From: Coccinella septempunctata
Taxonomy: Eukaryota; Arthropoda; Insecta; Coleoptera; Coccinellidae
Assembly (NCBI RefSeq): GCF_907165205.1
Contig: NC_058190.1
Span: 9,494,001 to 9,558,000, forward strand
Reading direction: 5' to 3'
DNA: 64,000 nucleotides
Part shown: one piece after another, positions 57,902 through 64,000 of the stretch
How positions within the stretch are numbered: the stretch's first letter is position 1
Layout: every line of letters starts with the position of its first letter
Notes under the pieces: generated by a model
Databases searched by the model: none
Seen by the model: the letters and a program-made list of their open reading frames with translations, nothing else
Told to the model about the DNA's origin: nothing
Program-made: the position numbers and the translations under genes

Positions 57902-60421
57902 TGGATTGAAGATGAAAAATCTGAAGCTATAAAATATGAGCCGATGCAGCATGACAAGATCACAATTGAAGAAGTAAAATCAGCTATCAGAGGACTGCAC
58001 AACTGGAAAGCACCTGGGCCTGATGGATTACAGAACTTCTGGATCAAGAAACTTTGGATCATGCATGACAAATTGACCTCCGCAATAAATGATGTCATTG
58101 AAAATCCTGAAAGAATGCCAGTATTCCTTACACATGGCACAACATACCTGTTACCTAAAGACCAAAGGAATACAGAAGACCCATCCAAGTACCGACCAAT
58201 CACATGTCTGCCAACGATGTACAAATTAATCACATCGTGCATTTCAAACCGAATTCACAACCATTGCGAAAGGAATAACATCATCGCCATGCAACAGAAA
58301 GGATGCACCAAAGACAGCCGAGGGTGCAAAGAACAACTAATAATAGATTCAGTTATCTGCAATCAAGCGTTCTCCAAGCGAAGAAATCTTTACGCTGCGT
58401 ACATAGACTACAAAAAAGCATTCGATTCTATACCTCACGAATGGCTCTTGACGATCTTGAAGATTTACAAGGTGGATCCCAATATTGTTAAGTTCCTGAA
58501 AAACGCCATGTCAACCTGGCGTACTAGTCTTCAAATGAAAGCAGCAGATTGCTCCATTACAACAGGACCTATTCCAATAAGACGCGGAATTTTCCAAGGA
58601 GACTCGCTGAGCCCTCTGTGGTTCTGCATGGCCCTGAATCCCTTGTCTCATAGATTGAATTCTACGGACTACGGATTTTCCATCAAGAGCGGCAGTAGAA
58701 CTATGATGAAACTGAATCATCTCCTTTACATGGACGACTTGAAACTCTTCGCATCTACCAAAAAACAAATGCAACTGATGCTGAAAATGGTGGAAGGATT
58801 CTCGGAAGACATCAAAATGAAGTTTGGACTAGAAAAATGTCGACTGCTTAACATAACGAGAGGGAAAATAGAAGATGGTACGTTCAAACTCAAGGAAGGT
58901 GCAGAAATTGAAGCATTAAAGGAAGGAGACACATACAAGTATCTAGGCATAAAACAGGCAAGAAAAATCAATCAGACCCAGATGAAGAAAGAATTAACGG
59001 AGGAGTTCACCCGAAGATTGAGGAGGATAATGAGAACTGGTCTTAACAGCAAGAATCTGATAAAAGCGATTAACACCTATGCTTGCTCGGCGCTGAGCTA
59101 TTCATTTGGTATTATCTCTTGGACGACCACCGATTTAGCAGCTTTACAGAGAAAAATAAGGACGATGCTAACTAAACACAATAAACATCACCCCAAAAGC
59201 TCAATAGAACGGACAGAGCTGCCACGACATCTTGGGGGTAGAGGAATTGTCGATTTGTCCAACCGTATGTCCCAGGAAATTGAAGGACTTCGAAAATATT
59301 TTTTGAGCAAGGCAGCTTCGTCAGAACTCCATCGAGTAGTTTGTGTTGCTGATAGTTCTACACCATTAAAGCTACAACAGGATCACTTGGAAACCGTCGA
59401 ACACTCTGCAGAAAGTAAAATGCAAAAACTGATTGGCAAACCTTTGCATGGGAGGCACCAGAACGACGTCAACCATGATTACGTCGACATATCTGCGTCG
59501 AACTACTGGTTGACTTCCGGAAGGTTGTTTCCTGAGACAGAGGGCTTCATGCTCGCCATCCAGGATCAGGTGATTCCAACAAGAAATTACATGAAGTACA
59601 TCGCCAAGGATGCCTCAGTGGTGGACGATAGCTGTCGTTATGGCTGTGCGACACATGAAACTATCCAGCACATCACCGGGGGATGTCAGAAGTTCGCGGG
59701 CACGGAGTACAAAAATAGACATGATGCTGTTGCCAAGATTCTTCACCAAGAATTGGCACTAAAACACCAACTTCTAACTTCGAAAAAGGTTCCTTATTAC
59801 AATTACCATCCGGATGCTGTGCTGGAAAACGAACATCACAAGCTCTACTGGGATCGCACGGTTCTCACAGACCGAAAAATAACCCACAATAGACCAGACC
59901 TCATATTGCTCAATAAGGATGAGGACAGAGCACTATTCATCGACGTGGCAATTCCAAATAATACCAATCTTCTAGATAGGCACACTGAAAAAATTTCAAA
60001 ATACAGAGATCTCGAGGAACAGACCAGAAGACAGTGGAAGCTGAAAGATATCAAGACCATCCCTATTGTCATTTCATCTACAGGCCTGATACCGAAGAAA
60101 CTACTAGAGAACTTGAGGAAACTTCAGTTGGACGAAAATATCTATAGAGTCATGCAGAAGGCGGTACTGCTCGGAACGGCGAGAACTGTACGCAAGTACA
60201 TGGGGAATGCAGAGGAACACCGTCTGCTCCGACAGGAAGTGCGGGTGGAGCAGGAATCCAACCTACAGCAAGGAGGCGAGGAGCGACCCGGACCCGACCA
60301 CCATCACGAGCCCGAAAACCTGGAAAGGGCTCCAACAGAGCTTAATCCTTTTGATATCTGAGATATCTGGGATAAGTGAATTTTCCTCTGGAGAGGAGTG
60401 TGAAAGCCGCAAGGCTAAAGT
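57902..60421 (+). mobile_element. R4/Dong-like LINE, 5'-truncated
   Basis: About 2.5 kb inserted exactly at the TAA tract, plus orientation, opposite to the CR1-like LINE. The coding frame is open from the left junction (57,902), so the 5' part with N-terminal zinc-finger and Myb motifs is missing. The 3' UTR is short (60,362-60,421) and ends ...CTAAAGTC before ATAAACTTTATT. Dong elements of the R4 clade are known to insert into TAA repeats, which matches both the encoded protein and the site. Confidence 0.85.
57944..60361 (+). CDS. R4/Dong-like RT with restriction-like endonuclease
   Basis: 805 codons from the first ATG; the frame also covers 14 codons before it. RT: KAPGPDGLQNFW (22-33), SKYRPITCLP (81-90), YIDYKKAFDS (153-162), GIFQGDSLSPLWF (215-227), YMDDLKLF (262-269). 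After the thumb comes the CCHC zinc knuckle (C564, C568, H576, C581). Next is the restriction-enzyme-like endonuclease: HNRPDLILL (PD at 651-652) and the downstream acidic DVAIP segment around 665-671. RT plus C-terminal CCHC and PD-(D/E)xK nuclease is the design of R2/R4/CRE-type LINEs, and the TAA target points to Dong. The retained catalytic domains look intact, with no internal stop, but the DNA-binding N-terminus is absent. Recent insertion is likely. Confidence 0.9.
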   Translation: MQHDKITIEEVKSAIRGLHNWKAPGPDGLQNFWIKKLWIMHDKLTSAINDVIENPERMPVFLTHGTTYLLPKDQRNTEDPSKYRPITCLPTMYKLITSCISNRIHNHCERNNIIAMQQKGCTKDSRGCKEQLIIDSVICNQAFSKRRNLYAAYIDYKKAFDSIPHEWLLTILKIYKVDPNIVKFLKNAMSTWRTSLQMKAADCSITTGPIPIRRGIFQGDSLSPLWFCMALNPLSHRLNSTDYGFSIKSGSRTMMKLNHLLYMDDLKLFASTKKQMQLMLKMVEGFSEDIKMKFGLEKCRLLNITRGKIEDGTFKLKEGAEIEALKEGDTYKYLGIKQARKINQTQMKKELTEEFTRRLRRIMRTGLNSKNLIKAINTYACSALSYSFGIISWTTTDLAALQRKIRTMLTKHNKHHPKSSIERTELPRHLGGRGIVDLSNRMSQEIEGLRKYFLSKAASSELHRVVCVADSSTPLKLQQDHLETVEHSAESKMQKLIGKPLHGRHQNDVNHDYVDISASNYWLTSGRLFPETEGFMLAIQDQVIPTRNYMKYIAKDASVVDDSCRYGCATHETIQHITGGCQKFAGTEYKNRHDAVAKILHQELALKHQLLTSKKVPYYNYHPDAVLENEHHKLYWDRTVLTDRKITHNRPDLILLNKDEDRALFIDVAIPNNTNLLDRHTEKISKYRDLEEQTRRQWKLKDIKTIPIVISSTGLIPKKLLENLRKLQLDENIYRVMQKAVLLGTARTVRKYMGNAEEHRLLRQEVRVEQESNLQQGGEERPGPDHHHEPENLERAPTELNPFDI

Positions 60422-60523
60422 CATAAACTTTATTGATCCTTTTGGACATTATAAAAATGTATAGGACAAGTCATACAAAATAACAAACATAAGAAAAGAA
60501 CTACAATAAAAAAAAATACAGAT

Positions 60524-63238
60524 TCAACTGATGGAGTCCTTGAGGAACTCGTCTATACTGTAGTAACATCTCTTGAGCAATAACAATTTGACCTCTCTCT
60601 TGAAAGACCTTCCATTCATGGATTTCAATCTACTGGGCAACCGGTTATACAATTTGATACCCATATAGCTTGGTGATGACTCATATTTAGCTGTATGATG
60701 CCGGGGAAAGGCAATAGTGTCATAGTTTCGTGTTCCATACTCGTGAAAGTCAGAGCATTTCTTGAAGTTACTTACGTTCAGATGGACGTAGACAAGGCTA
60801 TTGATAATAAATATACATGGGAAGGGAAGAATTTGAAATTGGTAGAAAATCGGACGGCATGAATCACATGGGCGAAGTTTGAAAATGAGGCGTATGATAC
60901 GTTTCTGGGAAATAAACACCCGATTAGACCCTACCGAGGAGCCCCAGAGAACAACGTTGTAACTTAAATGGCTATAAGCCATGCTGTAATAAATAGTCAG
61001 CAGCTCCTCGACAGGGAGACAACTCCTGAGTCGTAATAAAGCATAGTAAGCGGTGTTTAGCCTACCACAAACATGATCAATGTGAATATACCACCTCAGA
61101 TTAGCGTCCACATAGAGGCCCAGAAGTCTCACGTCGTCTCTCGCCTCCAAGACTCCTTGATTGTATTCAATGATGAGAGGTTCGCATGGTTTATCCTGAT
61201 TCTGAAACCTGACTATCACCGACTTGGTCAGATTGAGTATGAGTGCATTTTTGTAACACCAATCAGTGAAACATTGTACTATAGTCTCGCATAGCAACTT
61301 CAATTCCTGCAGACTTTTCGCTTTGATAGCGATAGAGGTATCATCAGCGAACATCACCAGTATATTGGCTACCACATATGCAGGCAGATCGTTTATGAAC
61401 AGTAGAAACAGTAGTGGGCCCAGAACAGATCCTTGAGCGACACCTAGGCTGTTAGTGTGTTCGTCAGATGTAGCGTCATTCAATCGAACATAAATTCTGC
61501 GATCAGATAAAAAAGTCCTGACCCAATCCAGAAACACGCCCCTGAATCCCATTTGGTACATCTTATCCAGAATGAAACAATGTTGAAGAGTGTCGAACGC
61601 CTTCGACAGATCAAAAAATATACCTGCCACGTACTCACCGCCGTCAAGGCTCTTGTAGACAAATTCAAAAAATTCACAACTGGCCGTTTGGGTTGACCTA
61701 CCATGTCTGAAGCCGTGTTGCTGATCAGATAGTATGGAGTACTTTGTCAAATAATTGTACATGCGATTGTATATTATTCTTTCAAAAATCTTGGACAATT
61801 GACTTAAGATGGAGATAGGTCGATAATTTGTTATATCCTGGCTGTCACCCTTTTTGTGGACTGGTAAAATCCGTGCCAATTTAAGGACAGATGGGAAATG
61901 CCCAGAGGACACTGATTCATTTAGTAAATGAGAAATAGGTTCAGAAATCAAAGGAGCCAAGACCTTGAGGGCTCTGGCTGATATCATATCAGGTCCTGGG
62001 CTACCACCATTCTTCAGTCCGCAAATGGTAGACGAAACTTCCTGGGCAGTAGCAGGAAAGAAAAAGAAATTACTATCAAGGGAAGTATGCAAGGTGCAAG
62101 ATCCAGAAAGGGAAACGCCAAAATATGTATGAACAGAGGCAGCATTAACCTCGGTGAAAAATTTGGCAAAGGCCTCCGACACCTTCTGTGGACAAGAAAT
62201 GAGTTCATTATCAACCCGGAGAGTGATGTTATTCTCGGATTTGACTCTATTATTCAATTCTTTATTAACTAATTTCCAAACTGTTTTGCAAACATTATCT
62301 GAACTATGTAGAATTTTTTTGTTGTAAGCCAATTTAGAGAACTTCAATAATTGATTGTACTCAGATTTCGCACTACTATATAAGTGTGAAGCCTCGAGCG
62401 TGTTCAAGTTCTTCGTCAGCCAGTGCAGGTTCCTCAAATTGTCCCGAGCTGAAATGATTGTGGCATCGATCCAACCAGGTTTTTGGCGAGAAGGAAAGCA
62501 ATTTATACGTTTTAGTGGAAAGGCTGTGTCAAATGTTGACTTCAATAAGGTAACAAACTTCTCGAACTTGTCTTCAAGGGTCGAATCAAAATGTATCCAC
62601 TGAAAATCAGCACGCTCAATTAACGAATAGAAAATCTTCCAGTTATTATCCGACATAGTTCTCATTATTTTTTCCTTAGAGGCGCAAGGATCGTTACCAC
62701 AACAAACATATTCTAGTATAATTGCTCTATGGTCAGCAATGAACGCTTCAAACACACTTGCATCAACTAATTGAGAGTTAGCATTAGTGGCTATATAATC
62801 AACCTTCGTGGAGGAGGTTAGGCCATTCGAACCTGTAACAACCCTAGTTGGGTCCCTTGAGGTAACTGATAGATTATGACGTAAAAACAAGTCATTTAAA
62901 GATCGATATTGTGGAGAGAGGGATAGATAATCTATGTTGAGGTCTCCACATAAGAAAATAACATCAGAGGCAGTACTGCAGTACGTAAGTACATATTCTA
63001 AAGAATTGTGAAACAGGTCGCAATCACCTGAAGGAGGTCTATAAACACTTAAAACACAAAAAGTATTCTCACCATATTTTATCTTAACTGCACACAGTTC
63101 ACAGTGCATTTCCACTGAGTATTTAGCCACATTAAGCTGCTGTACTCGGAGAACCGACCTGACATAAATAACAACACCCCCATGTTCACGGCTTGGTCTG
63201 GTATAAAAGGAAGCAATCTGATAACCTGCTATCGTCAT
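60524..63238 (-). pseudogene. CR1-like LINE ORF2, longest form (Q4)
   Basis: 904 codons, with the C-terminal part lost in Q1-Q3 (IAFPRHHTAKYESSPSYMG and KLYNRLPSRLKSM). This tail is conserved in CR1/Jockey-group proteins, so Q4 shows the ancestral state. The upstream in-frame TAG before the ATG is present here too. Otherwise identical in domain layout to Q1. Confidence 0.85.
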
Positions 63239-63360
63239 GAAGGATAACTTCTATGAAGAACAACAATGTTCAGCCACACTCAGTAAATCCGGGCTTGAAG
63301 AACTAAGTAAAACTTCCAAAGATGTGAACTTGTTAGCAATGCTTCGTGCATTTATCTGCA

Positions 63361-64000
63361 TTAACTTGAACTTAGGTCTACTACTTTTGTCGTTTCCATG
63401 TTCCGAGATGGACTTTTCGGAAAAGGAGGATCCATCAGCCGACGTCTGATAAAAAACCTATTAACGGTTACTCCCTCTGGCCAAAATGCGGACTCCATTA
63501 CCTGTGTTAAGTATTGGGATGGAAATGATAGTTTAAAGGAGGAGTAGACATCAGGCTTTTTGGAATTGAGTTTTTCACATATGGGATCTTGAATTGTTTC
63601 ACCTAGGTACTTGATTACATATTCGGCAGCAGTAGAAGGACTGAGCCTCGATATATGTAGATGAGCCATGGACTTTTTTGGAGCGCTCATCAAAGCAGTA
63701 CTTTTCGATGAACCAATTATAGGTTTTCTTCTTTTTTCCTGTTTAGATAAATCAGAAATGGACATTTTTTCTTTGCTCCTTGACTTTTTCCTGCCTTCAG
63801 CCAATTTCCATCCAGAAGTTTCGTCCAACGGTTGCGAAGAGACGCTAAACGAATTTTCATTGTTATTTTTATTGAATTTGCGTTGATCATTCGGACCGCC
63901 TGTAGATTGAACAAATTTATCATTACTAGACGTATGTTTCATCACCGTATCTGTTGGGAGATTCCATGCACCTGTTGAAGATTCCCGAGGTTCAACGTCA
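63361..64000 (-). pseudogene. CR1-like LINE ORF1, cut by window edge (Q4)
   Basis: The C-terminal part of ORF1 without the Q2/Q3 nonsense codon and with Leu in SSFKLSF, as in Q1. The PHD finger would lie beyond 64,000. It has its own substitution (CATATGGGATC near 63,580). Confidence 0.8.

Larger units (their letters stand above)
14897..64000. repeat. Tandem array of an 11.8-kb composite unit
   Basis: Homologous points recur at 15,235, 26,693, 38,513 and 50,334: spacings 11,458, 11,820 and 11,821. The first is short because P0 carries a 362-bp deletion and a 3-bp difference. Each period holds a P block (LINE-B tail, unknown ORF, gypsy, LTR, DUF4806) followed on the right by a Q block (CR1-like LINE). 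P3 and Q4 are separated by the R4/Dong-like insertion. Differences between copies are few: single bases, the deletions described elsewhere, and microsatellite length. The array continues past the right edge of the window. Confidence 0.9.

Noticed and set aside
14897..60000. CRISPR-like or bacterial repeat array
   Set aside because: The repeat unit is 11.8 kb with spliced genes and retroelements; there are no short repeat-spacer structures.

Overview
The window looks like nuclear DNA of an insect or close arthropod relative; I cannot tell the order. It is AT-rich, its genes have introns with GT/AG borders, and almost everything recognisable is a transposable element or a gene family common in insect genomes: Merlin, mariner, PIF/Harbinger, Ty3/gypsy, a CR1/Jockey-group LINE, an R4/Dong-like LINE, a DUF4806 gene and a SWIM zinc-finger gene. 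No ordinary single-copy host gene, tRNA, rRNA or CRISPR array was seen.

Left part (1-8,524), a graveyard of old insertions: a frameshifted SWIM zinc-finger gene (about 575-1,960, minus); a four-exon Merlin transposase with one nonsense codon (2,498-3,615, minus); a diverged tandem repeat split by a TIR transposon (4,060-5,250); a Harbinger-type MITE with a TTA target duplication (5,577-5,743); a small ORF with a possible myristoylation site and a membrane segment; and a long inverted repeat whose spacer carries a hammerhead-like core (7,375-7,782).

Middle part (8,525-14,896): a broken copy of the CR1-like ORF1 is interrupted by a complete PIF/Harbinger transposon (9,352-14,666). It has matching terminal inverted repeats, a 3-bp AGT target duplication and two convergent spliced genes whose exons join in frame (Myb/SANT-like, 296 aa; DDE transposase, 382 aa). 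A mariner relic and a MITE sit in its introns.

Right part (14,897-64,000): a nearly identical tandem repeat of an approximately 11.8-kb composite unit. Read on the minus strand, a unit holds an 81-aa ORF, a spliced DUF4806 gene, a gypsy LTR that truncates it, primer-binding site, gag, protease and a truncated RT, an inverted 118-bp LTR piece, a GC-rich ORF of unknown (possibly viral) origin, the C-terminal tail of a second LINE (LINE-B), and then the CR1-like LINE with PHD-finger ORF1, endonuclease/RT ORF2 and a (TAA)n tail. I number the blocks P0-P3 (gypsy/DUF4806 part) and Q0-Q4 (CR1-like LINE). The copies share inactivating lesions and introns, so the array grew by DNA-level duplication, not by retrotransposition. 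A 5'-truncated R4/Dong-like element has inserted in the (TAA)n tract between P3 and Q4. The window ends inside ORF1 of Q4.

The genes do not form a pathway. The biological interest is the array itself: gypsy, virus-like, LINE and DUF4806 fragments locked in one orientation and amplified together. Near-identity of the copies also means an assembly artefact must be excluded.
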